Shown here in pieces: positions 21,987-32,615 of a stretch of 64,000 nucleotides of DNA. The translations under genes were made by a program, and so were the position numbers. The stretch is from Billgrantia endophytica. Its GTDB lineage: Bacteria; Pseudomonadota; Gammaproteobacteria; Pseudomonadales; Halomonadaceae. Numbering within the stretch: the stretch's first letter is position 1; each line of letters starts with the position of its first letter. The stretch covers positions 1 through 64,000 of the forward strand of contig NZ_PNRF01000028.1 of NCBI RefSeq assembly GCF_002879615.1, read 5' to 3'. The notes beneath the pieces are model-generated. The model was not told where the DNA came from, did not search any database, and saw only the letters and a list, made by a program, of their open reading frames with translations.

Positions 21987-22050
21987 GCGCATCCTTTGAA
22001 TGCGTGGGTAGGCGGCAGACGCCGTCGACATCCATTGGAGTTTAGGGCAA

Positions 22051-22362
22051 ATGCAGAACCAGAAGATTCGCATTCGGTTGAAAGCGTTCGACCATCGCCT
22101 GATTGACCAGTCCGCCGCGGAGATCGTTGAAACCGCCAAGCGTACCGGTGCCCAGGTGCGTGGGCCGATCCCGCTGCCGACCAATCGTGAGCGCTACACC
22201 ATCCTGATTTCTCCGCACGTCAACAAGGACGCGCGCGATCAGTATGAGATCCGCACTCACAAGCGTGTGCTCGATATCGTCGAGCCGACCGAGAAAACTG
22301 TCGACGCGCTGATGAAGCTCGATCTCGCCGCTGGCGTGGACGTGCAAATCAAGCTCGATTAA
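22051..22362 (+). CDS. rpsJ: 30S ribosomal protein S10 (NusE)
   Basis: 30S head protein that also acts as NusE, binding NusB in rRNA antitermination and NusG in transcription-translation coupling. The 103-aa protein begins [26 protein letters not shown], the exact family length. The SD TTGGAG is upstream. Unlike in E. coli, where rplC follows closely, a structured 151-bp gap follows here. Confidence 0.97.
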   Translation: MQNQKIRIRLKAFDHRLIDQSAAEIVETAKRTGAQVRGPIPLPTNRERYTILISPHVNKDARDQYEIRTHKRVLDIVEPTEKTVDALMKLDLAAGVDVQIKLD

Positions 22363-22513
22363 TCACACTAGACACCCGCGGCCCAGCGCTCATCGATTTC
22401 GGGTATGAGCAGCAGCCGCCACGCCGTGATGGCGTCATACAACGTGCTAGTGGAATGCTCTGGAAAGGGCAGCCATAGCGGGTGACAGCCCCGTACACTA
22501 AAGGAGACTGAAC
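22363..22513 (+). promoter_or_regulatory. Structured rpsJ-rplC intercistronic region
   Basis: A 151-bp gap inside the operon. Visible helices are GCTCAT/ATGAGC, ACGCC/GGCGT and a longer-range CACTAG (near 22365) with CTAGTG (near 22448). It ends with a strong SD (AAAGGAG) for rplC. No promoter or terminator is convincing. It could be an autoregulatory leader for rplC-rplD, but this is inference. Confidence 0.5.
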
Positions 22514-23152
22514 ATGACTATCGGTTTAGTCGGTAGAAAGGCCGGTATGACCCGTGTCTTTACCGAAGATGGCGCCTCCGTGCCCGTAACCGTGATCGAG
22601 GTTGAGCCGAATCGCGTCACTAGCGTGAAGTCCGTCGATACTGACGGCTACGCGGCGATTCAGGTCACAACCGGCTCCCGCAAGGCCAAGCATCTCACCA
22701 AGGCTCAGGCAGGTCTGTATGCCAAGGCAGGTGTCGAGGCCGGTCGTGCGCTGATGGAGTTCCGCCTTGTAGAAGGTGATGAGGCTCCTGACGTGGGCGG
22801 CGAACTCACCGTATCCCTCTTTGAAGCTGGTCAGATGGTCGACGTGACCGGCACCTCCAAGGGCAAGGGCTTCCAGGGCGCAGTCAAGCGCTGGAATTTC
22901 CGCACTCAGGACGCTACCCACGGCAACTCCCTGTCGCATCGTGCGCCGGGTTCCATCGGTATGTGTCAAACCCCGGGTCGTGTCTTCAAGGGCAAGAAAA
23001 TGGCCGGTCAGATGGGTAATGCCCGCTGCACCGTTCAGAGCCTGGAAGTCGTGCGGGTCGATGCCGAACGCAACCTGCTGTTGATCAAGGGTGCCGTGCC
23101 CGGTGCTACCGGCAGCGACGTCATCGTTCGCAGCGCCGTCAAAGCTGGCTGA
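22514..23152 (+). CDS. rplC: 50S ribosomal protein L3
   Basis: Early assembly protein whose loop reaches toward the peptidyl-transferase centre. The 212-aa protein begins [20 protein letters not shown]. It has the central extension [27 protein letters not shown] in two adjoining conserved blocks; the glutamine there corresponds to the methylated residue known in E. coli L3. Its leader differs from E. coli in being preceded by a 151-bp structured gap. rplD follows after 14 bp. Confidence 0.97.
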   Translation: MTIGLVGRKAGMTRVFTEDGASVPVTVIEVEPNRVTSVKSVDTDGYAAIQVTTGSRKAKHLTKAQAGLYAKAGVEAGRALMEFRLVEGDEAPDVGGELTVSLFEAGQMVDVTGTSKGKGFQGAVKRWNFRTQDATHGNSLSHRAPGSIGMCQTPGRVFKGKKMAGQMGNARCTVQSLEVVRVDAERNLLLIKGAVPGATGSDVIVRSAVKAG

Positions 23153-23166
23153 AGGGGATAGAACCG

Positions 23167-23772
23167 ATGAATCTGAATCTTGCTGCAGGCGCGGGTACTG
23201 TCGAAGTCGCCGACGCCACCTTTGGCAAAGAATTCAACGAGGCGCTGGTTCACCAGGTCGTCACCGCCTATCTGGCCGGTGCGCGTCAGGGGACCCGTGC
23301 CCAGAAGAACCGTTCCGACGTTCGTGGGGGTGGCAAGAAGCCGTGGCGCCAGAAAGGCACCGGTCGTGCGCGTGCCGGTACCATCCGTTCGCCCCTGTGG
23401 CGCAGCGGTGGCGTGACCTTCGCGGCGCGTCCGCAGGACCACTCCCAGAAGGTCAACCGCAAGATGTACCGTGCGGCCATGCGCGCCATTCTCTCCGAGC
23501 TGGTTCGCCAGGAACGCCTGGTGGCCATCGATGAGTTTACCGTCGATGCGCCGAAAACCAAGCAGCTGGTTGCAAAGCTCAATGAGCTGGGCCTGGAGAA
23601 GGCGCTGATCGTCACCGAAGAGGTTGACGAGAAGCTCTATCTGGCCGCCCGCAACATCCCCAACGTGGATGTGGTGGATGTGGCTGCTGCCGACCCGGTG
23701 AGCCTGATCGCCTTTGACAAGGTGCTGGTCACCGTCTCCGCTCTGCGTAAATTCGAGGAGAAGCTGGCATGA
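23167..23772 (+). CDS. rplD: 50S ribosomal protein L4
   Basis: Lines the exit tunnel with its extended loop. In E. coli it also represses the S10 operon at both transcription and translation. The 201-aa protein has the loop signature [19 protein letters not shown] (about residues 58-76). The same loop contacts macrolides, and its sequence is the usual susceptible form. The stop overlaps the rplW start (ATGA at 23769), so L4 and L23 are coupled. Confidence 0.97.
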   Translation: MNLNLAAGAGTVEVADATFGKEFNEALVHQVVTAYLAGARQGTRAQKNRSDVRGGGKKPWRQKGTGRARAGTIRSPLWRSGGVTFAARPQDHSQKVNRKMYRAAMRAILSELVRQERLVAIDEFTVDAPKTKQLVAKLNELGLEKALIVTEEVDEKLYLAARNIPNVDVVDVAAADPVSLIAFDKVLVTVSALRKFEEKLA

Positions 23773-24065
23773 ACCAGGAGCGCGTATTCAAGGTTCTGCT
23801 TGGTCCGCACGTGACCGAGAAGGCCGCTTTTGCCGCTGAGAACAATCAGTACGTGTTCAAGGTGGCCAGTGATGCGACCAAGCCGGAAATCAAGCAGGCC
23901 GTGCAGGTTCTGTTCGGCAAGAAGGTTGATCGCGTCCAGGTACTGAACGTGAAGGGCAAGACCAAGCGTACCGCGCAGGGTCTGGGTCGTCGCCAGGGCT
24001 ATCGCAAGGCCTATGTGTCCCTGGCCGCTGGTGAGACGCTCGAAGACTTCACTGGCGCCGAATAA
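23769..24065 (+). CDS. rplW: 50S ribosomal protein L23
   Basis: Sits at the tunnel exit and is the docking site for trigger factor and SRP. The 98-aa protein begins [19 protein letters not shown], with the conserved LNVKGKTKR segment near residue 60. Its ATG overlaps the rplD stop by 4 nt. The length is the normal 98-100 residues. Confidence 0.97.
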   Translation: MNQERVFKVLLGPHVTEKAAFAAENNQYVFKVASDATKPEIKQAVQVLFGKKVDRVQVLNVKGKTKRTAQGLGRRQGYRKAYVSLAAGETLEDFTGAE

Positions 24066-24082
24066 GGGCAGGAGTACGGATC

Positions 24083-24910
24083 ATGGCAATCGTCAAGACA
24101 AAACCCACATCCGCCGGTCGTCGCCACGTGGTCAAGATCGTCAGCGAGGATCTGCATAAGGGCAAGCCCTATGCACCGCTGCTCGAGAAGCAGTCGCGCT
24201 CCGGTGGACGTAACAACAACGGCCGCATCACCACCCGCCACGTGGGCGGTGGGCACCGTCAGCATTATCGGCTCGTGGATTTCAAGCGCACCAAGGATGG
24301 CGTTCCCGCCATCGTCGAGCGCCTGGAATACGACCCGAACCGCAGCGCCCATATCGTGCTGCTCAAGTACCTGGATGGCGAGCGCCGCTACATCATTGCG
24401 CCCAAGGGTGTGAAGGCTGGTGATCGTCTCGAGTCCGGTGTCAACGCAGCCATCAAGAAGGGTAACGCCCTGCCGCTGCGTAACATCCCGCTGGGCTCCA
24501 CCGTGCACTGCATCGAGCTGAAGCCCGGCAAGGGTGCCCAGATCGCTCGTAGCGCCGGTACCAGTGCCCAGCTGGTCGCTCGTGAAGGTAATTACGCCAC
24601 CCTGCGTCTGCGCTCCGGCGAGATGCGCAAGGTGCTGGCGGAGTGCCGTGCGACCCTGGGTGAAGTGAGCAATTCCGAGCACAGCCTGCGTCAACTTGGC
24701 AAGGCCGGTGCAAAGCGCTGGAGAGGTGTGCGTCCGACCGTTCGCGGCGTGGCCATGAACCCGGTGGATCATCCGCACGGCGGCGGCGAAGGCCGCACCA
24801 GCGGTGGTCGTCATCCGGTGTCCCCGTGGGGTGTTCCCACCAAGGGCCACAAGACCCGTAAGAACAAGCGCACTGATGCGCTCATCGTTCGTCGCCGCAA
24901 GGCCAAGTAA
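24083..24910 (+). CDS. rplB: 50S ribosomal protein L2
   Basis: Required for subunit association and peptidyl-transferase activity. The 275-aa protein begins [20 protein letters not shown]. It ends with the conserved [13 protein letters not shown] block carrying the functionally important histidine (His229 in E. coli). The C-terminal tail is lysine/arginine-rich, as is normal. rpsS follows after 22 bp. Confidence 0.97.
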   Translation: MAIVKTKPTSAGRRHVVKIVSEDLHKGKPYAPLLEKQSRSGGRNNNGRITTRHVGGGHRQHYRLVDFKRTKDGVPAIVERLEYDPNRSAHIVLLKYLDGERRYIIAPKGVKAGDRLESGVNAAIKKGNALPLRNIPLGSTVHCIELKPGKGAQIARSAGTSAQLVAREGNYATLRLRSGEMRKVLAECRATLGEVSNSEHSLRQLGKAGAKRWRGVRPTVRGVAMNPVDHPHGGGEGRTSGGRHPVSPWGVPTKGHKTRKNKRTDALIVRRRKAK

Positions 24911-24932
24911 CAGACATTAAGGGGTAACGGCT

Positions 24933-25208
24933 GTGCCACGTTCACTGAAGAAAGGTCCCTTCATTGACCTTCATCTGTTGAAGAAGGTTGAGGCTGCAGT
25001 GGAGAAGAGCGATCGCAAACCGATCAAGACTTGGTCGCGTCGCTCCATGATCCTGCCGAATATGGTCGGGCTCACCATTGCTGTCCATAACGGTCGCCAA
25101 CACGTCCCGGTGCATGTCTCCGAGGAAATGGTTGGCCACAAGCTGGGCGAATTCGCTGCCACCCGCACCTATCGCGGGCATGCGGCGGACAAGAAAGCCA
25201 AACGGTAA
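24933..25208 (+). CDS. rpsS: 30S ribosomal protein S19
   Basis: 30S head protein next to the A-site finger. It starts at a GTG with SD AAGGGG. The 91-aa product begins [20 protein letters not shown] and has the conserved [23 protein letters not shown] block (split here as two adjoining conserved stretches). Family length is 91-93. Confidence 0.97.
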   Translation: MPRSLKKGPFIDLHLLKKVEAAVEKSDRKPIKTWSRRSMILPNMVGLTIAVHNGRQHVPVHVSEEMVGHKLGEFAATRTYRGHAADKKAKR

Positions 25209-25226
25209 GCCAGAGAGGATTGAGAG

Positions 25227-25559
25227 ATGGAAGTCACAGCTAAGCTGCGTGGCGCTCGTTTATCCGCCCAGAAGGCCCGTTTGGTGGCTGACCAGGTGCG
25301 CGGTAAACCGGTCGCCGAGGCGCTCGACCTGCTGACCTTCTCACCGAAGAAGGCTGCCAAGCTGGTCAAGAAGGTGCTGCAGTCCGCCATTGCGAATGCG
25401 GAAGAAAATAACGGCATGGATATCGACGAGCTGCGTGTCTCGACCATCTGCGTCGATGAGGGCATGACGCTCAAGCGCATCAAGCCGCGTGCCAAGGGCC
25501 GTGCGGATCGCATTTTGAAGCGCACCTGCCACATCACCGTCAAGGTAGCCGAGAAGTAG
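25227..25559 (+). CDS. rplV: 50S ribosomal protein L22
   Basis: Core 23S-binding protein whose beta-hairpin lines the exit tunnel and contacts macrolides. The 110-aa protein begins [23 protein letters not shown]. The hairpin tip lies in [17 protein letters not shown] (about residues 82-98), the usual sequence with no tip deletion. SD AGAGGATTGAG precedes the ATG. Confidence 0.97.
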   Translation: MEVTAKLRGARLSAQKARLVADQVRGKPVAEALDLLTFSPKKAAKLVKKVLQSAIANAEENNGMDIDELRVSTICVDEGMTLKRIKPRAKGRADRILKRTCHITVKVAEK

Positions 25560-25570
25560 GAGTCGACCAG

Positions 25571-26269
25571 ATGGGTCAGAAAGTACATCCGACAGGTATT
25601 CGGCTGGGTATCGTCAAGGATCACTCTTCGGTGTGGTATGCCGAGCGCGGTGCCTATGCCGACAAGCTGAACAATGATCTCGAAGTGCGTCGCTTCCTCG
25701 AGGAGCGTCTGAAGAATGCGTCCGTGAGTCGCATCCACATCGAGCGTCCGGCGAACAACGCCCGTATTACCATTCACACCGCCCGTCCGGGCATCGTGAT
25801 TGGCAAGAAGGGCGAGGACGTCGATCGTCTGCGCCGTGACGTGACCGCGATGATGGGCGTGCCCGTGCACGTCAACATCGAGGAAGTCCGCAAGCCGGAA
25901 CTGGATGCCAAGCTCGTCGCGCAGAACATCGCCGGCCAGCTCGAGCGTCGCGTCATGTTCCGCCGTGCCATGAAGCGTTCCGTACAGAACGCCATGCGCC
26001 TGGGTGCCGGTGGTATCAAGGTGATGCTGTCCGGTCGCCTGGGCGGTGCGGAAATCGCACGTACCGAATGGTACCGCGAAGGCCGCGTGCCGCTTCACAC
26101 CCTGCGTGCGGACATCGACTACGCCACCTTTGAGGCAAAAACCACCTACGGCATCATCGGTGTCAAGGTTTGGGTCTTCAAGGGTGAAATCCTCGGGGGC
26201 ATCGAAGAGGTTCGCGCCAAGGCTAAACAGCCTCAGGCCGCGCCCTCCAAGAAGAAAGGTTCCAGGTAA
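25571..26269 (+). CDS. rpsC: 30S ribosomal protein S3
   Basis: Forms part of the mRNA entry channel with helicase activity. The 232-aa protein begins [20 protein letters not shown]. It has a KH type-2 domain with the [14 protein letters not shown] loop (about 78-91) and ends in a lysine-rich tail (PSKKKGSR). rplP follows after 15 bp. Confidence 0.97.
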   Translation: MGQKVHPTGIRLGIVKDHSSVWYAERGAYADKLNNDLEVRRFLEERLKNASVSRIHIERPANNARITIHTARPGIVIGKKGEDVDRLRRDVTAMMGVPVHVNIEEVRKPELDAKLVAQNIAGQLERRVMFRRAMKRSVQNAMRLGAGGIKVMLSGRLGGAEIARTEWYREGRVPLHTLRADIDYATFEAKTTYGIIGVKVWVFKGEILGGIEEVRAKAKQPQAAPSKKKGSR

Positions 26270-26284
26270 GGGGAGAGCGAGTCG

Positions 26285-26698
26285 ATGTTACAACCCAAGC
26301 GTATGAAATTCCGCAAGATGATGAAGGGCCGCAACCGTGGCCTGGCGCATCGCGGAAGCAAGATCAGCTTCGGGGAATTTGGCCTGAAGGCTACCGGACG
26401 CGGCCGTATCACGGCGCGCCAGATCGAAGCCGGCCGTCGTGCGATCACTCGTCACGTCAAGCGTGGCGGCAAGATCTGGATCCGCGTCTTCCCTGACAAG
26501 CCGATCTCCAAGAAGCCGCTCGAAGTTCGTATGGGCAAGGGCAAGGGCTCCGTCGAGTACTGGGTCGCTCAGATCCAGCCGGGCCGGGTTCTGTATGAAA
26601 TCGAAGGGGTGTCCGAAGAGCTGGCCCGCGAGGCCTTCTCCCTGGCAGCCCAGAAGATGCCTATATCCACCACCTTTGTGAAACGGACGGTGATGTGA
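26285..26698 (+). CDS. rplP: 50S ribosomal protein L16
   Basis: Binds near the A site and is needed for late 50S assembly. The 137-aa protein begins [19 protein letters not shown]. It has the [18 protein letters not shown] segment, whose arginine corresponds to the YcfD-hydroxylated Arg81 of E. coli. The TGA stop shares its last base with the rpmC ATG, implying coupled translation. Confidence 0.97.
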   Translation: MLQPKRMKFRKMMKGRNRGLAHRGSKISFGEFGLKATGRGRITARQIEAGRRAITRHVKRGGKIWIRVFPDKPISKKPLEVRMGKGKGSVEYWVAQIQPGRVLYEIEGVSEELAREAFSLAAQKMPISTTFVKRTVM

Positions 26699-26889
26699 TG
26701 AAAGCCCAGGAAATTCGTGAAAAGTCAGTAGGAGAACTGCAGGAGCAGCTCTTCGAACTCCTCCGCGAGCAGTTCAACCTGCGCATGCAGAAGGCCACTG
26801 GCCAACTGAGCCAGACTCATCTGCTCAAGCAGGTCCGTCGGGATATCGCCCGCGTGAAGACTGTGCTCAACGAGAAGGCAGGTGATTGA
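26698..26889 (+). CDS. rpmC: 50S ribosomal protein L29
   Basis: Small helical protein beside L23 at the tunnel exit. The ATG at 26698 gives 63 aa beginning [21 protein letters not shown], the same length as E. coli L29. A GTG one codon earlier is in frame but adds nothing conserved. The ATG overlaps the rplP stop by one base. The protein is an antiparallel coiled coil. Confidence 0.95.
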   Translation: MKAQEIREKSVGELQEQLFELLREQFNLRMQKATGQLSQTHLLKQVRRDIARVKTVLNEKAGD

Positions 26890-26890
26890 G

Positions 26891-27151
26891 ATGGCCGAAG
26901 AGAAGAAAGCTCGTACGCTCACCGGCAAGGTGGTGAGCGACAAGATGGAAAAATCCATCGTCGTGATGGTCGAGCGCCGTGAGCGTCACCCCATCTACGG
27001 CAAGTACGTCAAGCGCTCCACCAAGCTGCACGCACACGACGAGGCCAACCAGGCTCAGGTCGGCGATACGGTTTCCATCCAGGAATGCCGTCCGCTGTCC
27101 AGAAAGAAAGCCTGGTCCCTGGTCGAGGTGATCGAGCAGGCCAAGGGCTGA
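26891..27151 (+). CDS. rpsQ: 30S ribosomal protein S17
   Basis: OB-fold primary binder of 16S rRNA. The ATG at 26891 gives 86 aa beginning [29 protein letters not shown] three codons earlier overlaps the rpmC end and is less likely, since it lacks family similarity. The rpmC stop and this start are only 1 bp apart. Last gene of the S10 operon in the E. coli order, but no terminator separates it from rplN. Confidence 0.95.
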   Translation: MAEEKKARTLTGKVVSDKMEKSIVVMVERRERHPIYGKYVKRSTKLHAHDEANQAQVGDTVSIQECRPLSRKKAWSLVEVIEQAKG

Positions 27152-27190
27152 GCTCGGCGAGAGCAGTCAGATTAGGTTTGGAGAAAACCG

Positions 27191-27562
27191 ATGATTCAGA
27201 CTCAGACAATGCTGGATGTCGCCGACAACAGCGGAGCGCGCCGGGTGCAGTGCATCAAGGTGCTTGGCGGTTCACACCGTCGCTACGCCCGTGTGGGTGA
27301 CATCATCAAGGTCACGGTGAAGGAAGCCATTCCGCGTGGCAAGGTCAAGAAAGGCCAGGTCCTCAAGGCGGTTGTGGTTCGCACCCGCAGCGGTGTCCGT
27401 CGTCCCGACGGCTCGCTGATCCGCTTCGATGGAAATGCGGCGGTTCTGTTGAACAACACCAACGAACAGCCGATCGGTACCCGTATTTTCGGGCCGGTGA
27501 CACGTGAGCTTCGTAACGAGAAGTTCATGAAGATCATTTCCCTGGCGCCCGAAGTGCTGTAA
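27191..27562 (+). CDS. rplN: 50S ribosomal protein L14
   Basis: Intersubunit-bridge protein and target of the silencing factor RsfS. The 123-aa protein begins [24 protein letters not shown] and ends [19 protein letters not shown], nearly identical in form to E. coli L14. It opens the spc gene group. The 39-bp gap before it shows an SD (TTGGAGAAAACC) but no clear promoter, so readthrough from S10 is likely. Confidence 0.97.
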   Translation: MIQTQTMLDVADNSGARRVQCIKVLGGSHRRYARVGDIIKVTVKEAIPRGKVKKGQVLKAVVVRTRSGVRRPDGSLIRFDGNAAVLLNNTNEQPIGTRIFGPVTRELRNEKFMKIISLAPEVL

Positions 27563-27576
27563 GGAGCGAGGCGGAT

Positions 27577-27891
27577 ATGCAAAAGATCAAACGTGACGAT
27601 GAAGTGGTCGTCATCGCCGGCAAGGACAAGGGCAAGCGTGGCACGGTCAAGCGGGTACTCGAAAACCGCTTCGTCGTGTCCGGTGTGAACATGATCAAGC
27701 GTCACACCAAGCCCAATCCCATGGCGGGCAATCAGGGCGGTATCGTCGAGCGCGAGGCTCCGATTCACGCGTCCAACGTGGCGATCTTCAACTCGGAGAC
27801 CGGTAAGGCGGATCGCGTCGGCTTCCAGGTTCAGGAAGACGGTACCAAGGTACGTATCTACAAGTCGACGCAGACGCAGATCGACGCCTAA
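27577..27891 (+). CDS. rplX: 50S ribosomal protein L24
   Basis: Assembly initiator protein with a KOW domain. The 104-aa protein begins [27 protein letters not shown], the KOW motif. It has the conserved [11 protein letters not shown] block near residue 40. Length is the normal 104. rplE follows after 18 bp. Confidence 0.97.
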   Translation: MQKIKRDDEVVVIAGKDKGKRGTVKRVLENRFVVSGVNMIKRHTKPNPMAGNQGGIVEREAPIHASNVAIFNSETGKADRVGFQVQEDGTKVRIYKSTQTQIDA

Positions 27892-27909
27892 CGCGAGTCG
27901 GGTAGCAAA

Positions 27910-28449
27910 ATGGCGAACTTGAAAGAACGTTATCAGAACGAGGTAGTGGCTCAGCTCAAAGAGCAGTTCAGCTACGCCAACGTGATGCAGGTGCCGCGGG
28001 TCACCAAGGTGACTCTGAACATGGGCATCGGCGACGCGACCAGCGACAAGAAGCTGATCGAGAATGCCGTCGGCGACCTGGAGAAGCTCTCCGGTCAGAA
28101 GCCGTTGGTGACCAAGGCACGCAAGTCCATCGCGGGCTTCAAGGTGCGCGAAGGTTGGCCGATCGGCATCAAGGTTACCCTGCGCAGCGAGCGCATGTGG
28201 GAGTTCCTTGATCGCCTTGTCAACATCGCGATTCCCCGCGTACGTGACTTCCGTGGTCTCAACCCGAAGTCCTTCGACGGTCGCGGCAACTACTCAATGG
28301 GGGTGCGTGAGCAGATCATCTTCCCGGAGATCGAGTATGATAAGATCGATCGGATTCGTGGTCTGGATGTCACAATCACCACCACCGCCAACACCGATGA
28401 GGAAGGTCGTGCGCTGTTGAGCGCGCTGAACTTCCCGTTCAAGAAATAG
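27910..28449 (+). CDS. rplE: 50S ribosomal protein L5
   Basis: Binds 5S rRNA and contacts P-site tRNA. The 179-aa protein begins [20 protein letters not shown]. It has the conserved segments [21 protein letters not shown] and [18 protein letters not shown]. Length is identical to E. coli L5. rpsN follows after 10 bp. Confidence 0.97.
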   Translation: MANLKERYQNEVVAQLKEQFSYANVMQVPRVTKVTLNMGIGDATSDKKLIENAVGDLEKLSGQKPLVTKARKSIAGFKVREGWPIGIKVTLRSERMWEFLDRLVNIAIPRVRDFRGLNPKSFDGRGNYSMGVREQIIFPEIEYDKIDRIRGLDVTITTTANTDEEGRALLSALNFPFKK

Positions 28450-28459
28450 GGGTGGGATC

Positions 28460-28765
28460 ATGGCAAAGAAGAGCATGATGGAGCGTGAGCTCAAGCGCAC
28501 CAAGCTGGTTGCAAAGTACGCAGCTCGGCGCGCCGAACTCAAGGCGATTATCCAGAGCGTGAACGCTTCCGACGAAGAGCGCTTCGACGCAACGCTGAAG
28601 TTGCAGCAGCTGCCGCGTGACTCGAGCCCGGTGCGTCAGCGTAACCGCTGCCGTATCACCGGTCGTCCGCACGGCTACTACAACAAGTTCGGCTTGGGCC
28701 GCAACAAGTTGCGTGAAGCCGCCATGCGTGGCGAAGTCCCTGGACTGAAGAAGTCCAGTTGGTAA
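28460..28765 (+). CDS. rpsN: 30S ribosomal protein S14 (zinc-free form)
   Basis: 30S head protein. The 101-aa protein begins [21 protein letters not shown]. It has the [19 protein letters not shown] block with a single cysteine. The CxxC pairs of zinc-binding S14 are absent, so this is the long C-minus form. Placement between rplE and rpsH is standard for spc. Confidence 0.97.
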   Translation: MAKKSMMERELKRTKLVAKYAARRAELKAIIQSVNASDEERFDATLKLQQLPRDSSPVRQRNRCRITGRPHGYYNKFGLGRNKLREAAMRGEVPGLKKSSW

Positions 28766-28799
28766 GCCGCCACGTAGAATCATCAGGAGCGCAACGTAA

Positions 28800-29192
28800 A
28801 TGAGCATGCAAGACACTCTGGCGGATATGCTGACCCGTATCCGCAATGCGCAGCTCGCCACCAAGGAGACGGTCACCATGCCGTCTGCGAAGCTCAAGGT
28901 CGAGGTGGCCCGCGTATTGAAGGAAGAGGGCTATATCACCGACTTCGCGGTGGCCGAAGGCGCCAAGCCCGAGCTGACCGTAACCCTCAAGTACTTCGAG
29001 GGTCGGCCGGTTATCGAGCACCTGCAGCGGGTTTCCAAGCCGTCCCTGCGTCAGTACAAGGGCAAGTCCAACCTGCCCAAGGTAGCGGACGGCATGGGTG
29101 TCGCGATCGTCACCACCTCCAAGGGAGTGATGACTGATCGTGCCGCTCGCCAGGCGGGTGTCGGTGGCGAAGTCATCTGCACCGTATTCTAG
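28800..29192 (+). CDS. rpsH: 30S ribosomal protein S8
   Basis: Binds helix 21 of 16S rRNA and in E. coli represses the spc operon by binding near the rplE start. The 130-aa protein begins [20 protein letters not shown] and ends with [13 protein letters not shown] sequence (here [20 protein letters not shown]). The SD is AGGAGCG. rplF follows after 9 bp. Confidence 0.97.
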   Translation: MSMQDTLADMLTRIRNAQLATKETVTMPSAKLKVEVARVLKEEGYITDFAVAEGAKPELTVTLKYFEGRPVIEHLQRVSKPSLRQYKGKSNLPKVADGMGVAIVTTSKGVMTDRAARQAGVGGEVICTVF

Positions 29193-29201
29193 GAGTTTGG
29201 A

Positions 29202-29732
29202 ATGTCCCGCGTAGCCAAATATCCAGTTAAAGTGCCCGCTGGCGTCGACATCAAGCTTGATGGCGACCAGCTGACCGTCAAGGGCAGCCAGGGCACGCTA
29301 TCCATGACCGTCCATCCGGACGTGGTCATCGGTCAGGAAGAAGGTCAGCTGACCTTCGGTCTGAGCGAGACCGCCAAGTCCTGGGCCATGGCCGGCACCT
29401 CACGCGCACTGGTCCAGAACCTGGTCACCGGCGTTTCCGAGGGCTTTACCAAGACCCTCGAAATTATCGGCGTCGGCTATCGTGCCCAGGCCAAGGGCCA
29501 GACGCTCAACCTGACACTGGGCTTCTCGCACCCGGTCGACTACACACTGCCTGACGGTGTCTCGGTGGAAACGCCGAAGAATACCGTGATCGTGCTGAAG
29601 AGCGCGGACAAGCAGCAGCTCGGCCAGGTCGCCGCGGAAATCCGCGCCTTCCGTCCCCCCGAGCCCTACAAGGGCAAGGGTGTTCGGTACGCCGACGAGC
29701 AGGTGCGTCGCAAAGAAGCCAAGAAGAAGTAA
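29202..29732 (+). CDS. rplF: 50S ribosomal protein L6
   Basis: Binds near the sarcin-ricin loop at the base of the stalk. The 176-aa protein begins [20 protein letters not shown]. It has two homologous domains and the conserved C-terminal [17 protein letters not shown] signature. SD TAGGAG precedes the ATG. rplR follows after 9 bp. Confidence 0.97.
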   Translation: MSRVAKYPVKVPAGVDIKLDGDQLTVKGSQGTLSMTVHPDVVIGQEEGQLTFGLSETAKSWAMAGTSRALVQNLVTGVSEGFTKTLEIIGVGYRAQAKGQTLNLTLGFSHPVDYTLPDGVSVETPKNTVIVLKSADKQQLGQVAAEIRAFRPPEPYKGKGVRYADEQVRRKEAKKK

Positions 29733-29741
29733 GGCAGGGTT

Positions 29742-30092
29742 ATGAACGCGAAGAAAGAATCTCGTCTCCGTCGTGCCCGCCGTGCTCGCGCCAAGATCCG
29801 CGAGCTGGGCGTGTATCGCCTGTGCGTCAACCGTACCCCTCGTCACATCTATGCGCAGATTATCTCGCCGGATGGTGGCAAGGTGCTGGCCAGTGCATCC
29901 ACGCTGGACAAGGACCTGCGCGAGGGTGCGACAGGCAACGCCGACGCCGCTGCCAAGGTGGGCGCGATGATTGCCGAACGCGCCAAGCAGGCTGGCATCA
30001 CCCAGGTGGCCTTTGATCGTGCCGGTTTCAAGTACCACGGTCGTGTCAAGGCCCTGGCCGACGCCGCACGTGAAGGCGGCCTGGAATTCTAA
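29742..30092 (+). CDS. rplR: 50S ribosomal protein L18
   Basis: One of the three 5S rRNA binders together with L5 and L25. The 116-aa protein has an arginine-rich N-terminus ([20 protein letters not shown]) and ends [21 protein letters not shown], as in the family. The SD is GGCAGGG. rpsE follows after 11 bp. Confidence 0.97.
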   Translation: MNAKKESRLRRARRARAKIRELGVYRLCVNRTPRHIYAQIISPDGGKVLASASTLDKDLREGATGNADAAAKVGAMIAERAKQAGITQVAFDRAGFKYHGRVKALADAAREGGLEF

Positions 30093-30103
30093 AGGGTTTT
30101 ACG

Positions 30104-30604
30104 ATGGCGAAGAACGAACAGAACACCGGCGACCTGCAAGAAAAGCTCGTACAGGTCAACCGTGTCGCCAAGGTGGTCAAGGGTGGCCGAATCTTCGGTT
30201 TTACCGCCCTGACTGTCGTCGGCGACGGCAACGGTCGTGTTGGCTTCGGTCGTGGCAAGGCACGTGAAGTGCCGGTCGCGATCCAGAAGGCCATGGACCA
30301 GGCGCGCCGCAACATGGTCAAGGTCAGCCTCAAGGGCCACACCCTGCAGTACCCGGTCAAGGCCCGTCACGGTGCCTCCAAGGTGTACATGCAGCCGGCC
30401 TCCGAAGGTACCGGGATCATCGCTGGCGGTGCCATGCGCTCCGTGCTCGAACTGGCCGGCGTGCATGATGTCCTGGCCAAGTGCTACGGCTCCACCAATC
30501 CGGTGAACGTGGTGCGGGCAACCGTCAAGGGTCTCGCTTCCATGCAGTCGCCGGACGACATCGCCGCCAAGCGCGGTCTGTCTGTCGACGCGATCACGGG
30601 GTAA
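30104..30604 (+). CDS. rpsE: 30S ribosomal protein S5
   Basis: Part of the mRNA entry site that affects accuracy. The 166-aa protein has an S5 double-stranded RNA-binding N-domain (about 12-75) with the [18 protein letters not shown] loop. That loop carries spectinomycin-resistance positions in E. coli and is wild-type-like here. The C-terminal domain ends GLSVDAITG. rpmD follows after 5 bp. Confidence 0.97.
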   Translation: MAKNEQNTGDLQEKLVQVNRVAKVVKGGRIFGFTALTVVGDGNGRVGFGRGKAREVPVAIQKAMDQARRNMVKVSLKGHTLQYPVKARHGASKVYMQPASEGTGIIAGGAMRSVLELAGVHDVLAKCYGSTNPVNVVRATVKGLASMQSPDDIAAKRGLSVDAITG

Positions 30605-30609
30605 ATACC

Positions 30610-30792
30610 ATGGCAGCAACACTCAAGGTTACCCAGACCCGCAGCACCATCGGCACACTGCCCAAGCACAAGGCAACCATGAAAGGCCTGGGTCTGCGTC
30701 GCATTGGTCACACGGTTGAGCTGGAAGACACCCCTGCCGTTCGCGGCATGATCCACAAGGTCAACTACCTTGTGCGTGTTGAGGGAGAGTAA
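30610..30792 (+). CDS. rpmD: 50S ribosomal protein L30
   Basis: Small 50S protein. The ATG at 30610 gives 60 aa beginning [38 protein letters not shown], with parts in two conserved blocks. The frame is open upstream into rpsE, but that extension is a shadow. SD is poor because the start lies 5 bp after the rpsE stop; coupling is likely. rplO follows after 3 bp. Confidence 0.95.
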   Translation: MAATLKVTQTRSTIGTLPKHKATMKGLGLRRIGHTVELEDTPAVRGMIHKVNYLVRVEGE

Positions 30793-30795
30793 TCC

Positions 30796-31230
30796 ATGAA
30801 ACTCAATAGTTTGAGCCCGGCTCCGGGTTCCAAGCACGCCGCCAAGCGTGTCGGCCGAGGCATCGGCTCCGGTCTGGGCAAGACCGGTGGTCGTGGCCAC
30901 AAGGGCCAGAAATCGCGCAGCGGTGGCAGCGTGAAGCCCGGTTTCGAGGGCGGCCAGATGCCGCTGCAGCGGCGTCTGCCGAAGTTCGGCTTCACCTCCA
31001 TGAAGTCGCTGGTTTCCGAAGAGGTGCGCCTGGGCGAACTGGCCAAGGTCGCGGGTGACGAAGTCACTCTGCAAACCCTCAAGGACGCCAACGTGCTCAA
31101 GGATGCCACGCTGCATGCGAAGATCATCCTTTCCGGCGAAGTGAACAAGGCGGTTACCGTTCGCGGCATCAAGGTCACCAAGGGTGCCCGTGCCGCGATC
31201 GAAGCCGCCGGTGGCAAGGTAGAGGACTAA
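30796..31230 (+). CDS. rplO: 50S ribosomal protein L15
   Basis: Late-assembly 50S protein. The 144-aa protein has a glycine/arginine-rich extended N-terminus ([20 protein letters not shown], about residues 21-40) and a globular C-terminal domain. Length equals E. coli L15. Its TAA stop is followed directly by the secY ATG with no gap. Confidence 0.97.
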   Translation: MKLNSLSPAPGSKHAAKRVGRGIGSGLGKTGGRGHKGQKSRSGGSVKPGFEGGQMPLQRRLPKFGFTSMKSLVSEEVRLGELAKVAGDEVTLQTLKDANVLKDATLHAKIILSGEVNKAVTVRGIKVTKGARAAIEAAGGKVED

Positions 31231-32562
31231 ATGGCCAAGTCAGGAAACATGCCGGCGATGGGCAGCGGTCTGAGTGAACTGTGGGCGCGCCTGCGCTTCG
31301 TGCTCCTCGCCATCGTGGTCTACCGTATCGGTGCCCACATCCCCGTTCCCGGTATCAATCCTGACCAGCTTGCTGCCTTGTTCAGGGAGCAGCAGGGCAC
31401 CATTCTGGGCATGTTCAACATGTTCTCGGGTGGCGCCCTGGAGCGCATGAGCATCATGGCGCTGGGCATCATGCCCTATATCTCGGCGTCGATCATCATG
31501 CAGCTGTTGACCGCGGTCTCGCCCCATCTTGAGCAGCTCAAGAAGGAAGGCGAGGCCGGCCGTCGCAAGATCAGCCAGTACACCCGCTACGGCACGGTAC
31601 TGCTGGCTTTCGTTCAGGCCACCGGCATGTCGGTGGGCCTGGCCAGCCAGGGCATTGCCTACACGGCCGACTTCAGCTTCTACTTCACCGCCATCGTCAG
31701 TTTCGTGACCGGTGCGGTATTCCTGATGTGGCTGGGCGAGCAGATCACCGAGAAGGGTATCGGCAACGGTATTTCGCTGCTGATCTTCGCGGGTATCGTG
31801 GCCGGGTTGCCGGGTGCGGTGGGTCAGGCTTTCGAGCTTGCCCGCAACGAAGGTGCCTGGAACGTGCTGCCGCTGCTGGCCCTCACCGTACTGGGTGTGG
31901 CGACCGTGGCTTTCGTGGTGTTCATCGAACGCGGTCAGCGCCGCATCACGGTGAACTATCCGCGTCGCCAGGTCGGCAACAAGATGTATGCGGGCCAGAG
32001 CAGCTACCTGCCGCTCAAGGTGAACATGGCGGGGGTCATCCCGGCCATCTTTGCCTCCAGCATCTTGCTGTTCCCGGCTTCGCTGGGGCAGTGGGTGGGT
32101 GCCGGCGATGGCATGGAGTGGTTGCAGCGTGCATCCCAGGCCTTGGGCCCGGGGCAGCCGCTGTATATCTTGCTTTTCGGCGCGGCGGTGGTATTCTTCT
32201 GCTTCTTTTACACAGCGCTGGTCTTCAATCCCAAGGATGTCGCTGACAACCTGAAGAAGTCAGGGGCGTTTCTGCCGGGTATTCGTCCTGGTGAGCAGAC
32301 CGCTCGCTACGTCGACAAGGTCATGACTCGTCTGACTTTGTTCGGTGCCCTATACATCACTGCGGTTTCCCTGATGCCCCAGTTCCTGATCGTTGCCTGG
32401 AACGTGCCGTTCTTCTTCGGTGGCACGTCCCTGCTGATCGTGGTTGTGGTGATCATGGACTTCATGGCCCAGGTGCAGTCGCACCTCATGTCGCATCAGT
32501 ACGACTCGGTGATGAAGAAGTCCAACCTGAAAGGCTACGGCAGCGGCGGCATAATGCGCTAA
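31231..32562 (+). CDS. secY: Preprotein translocase subunit SecY
   Basis: Channel-forming subunit of the SecYEG translocon. The 443-aa protein has about ten hydrophobic helices. Conserved parts include PVPGINP after TM1, the plug region with [16 protein letters not shown], the [11 protein letters not shown] helix and the cytoplasmic loop with [13 protein letters not shown]. It starts immediately after the rplO stop, so its translation depends on coupling or on an SD within rplO (AGAGGAC). Matches E. coli SecY length (443). Confidence 0.98.
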   Translation: MAKSGNMPAMGSGLSELWARLRFVLLAIVVYRIGAHIPVPGINPDQLAALFREQQGTILGMFNMFSGGALERMSIMALGIMPYISASIIMQLLTAVSPHLEQLKKEGEAGRRKISQYTRYGTVLLAFVQATGMSVGLASQGIAYTADFSFYFTAIVSFVTGAVFLMWLGEQITEKGIGNGISLLIFAGIVAGLPGAVGQAFELARNEGAWNVLPLLALTVLGVATVAFVVFIERGQRRITVNYPRRQVGNKMYAGQSSYLPLKVNMAGVIPAIFASSILLFPASLGQWVGAGDGMEWLQRASQALGPGQPLYILLFGAAVVFFCFFYTALVFNPKDVADNLKKSGAFLPGIRPGEQTARYVDKVMTRLTLFGALYITAVSLMPQFLIVAWNVPFFFGGTSLLIVVVVIMDFMAQVQSHLMSHQYDSVMKKSNLKGYGSGGIMR

Positions 32563-32615
32563 TCTCGCCGCCGGTGATCTGGCGTGCCGCGTGTGCCGAT
32601 TTTGGAGAAGGAACG

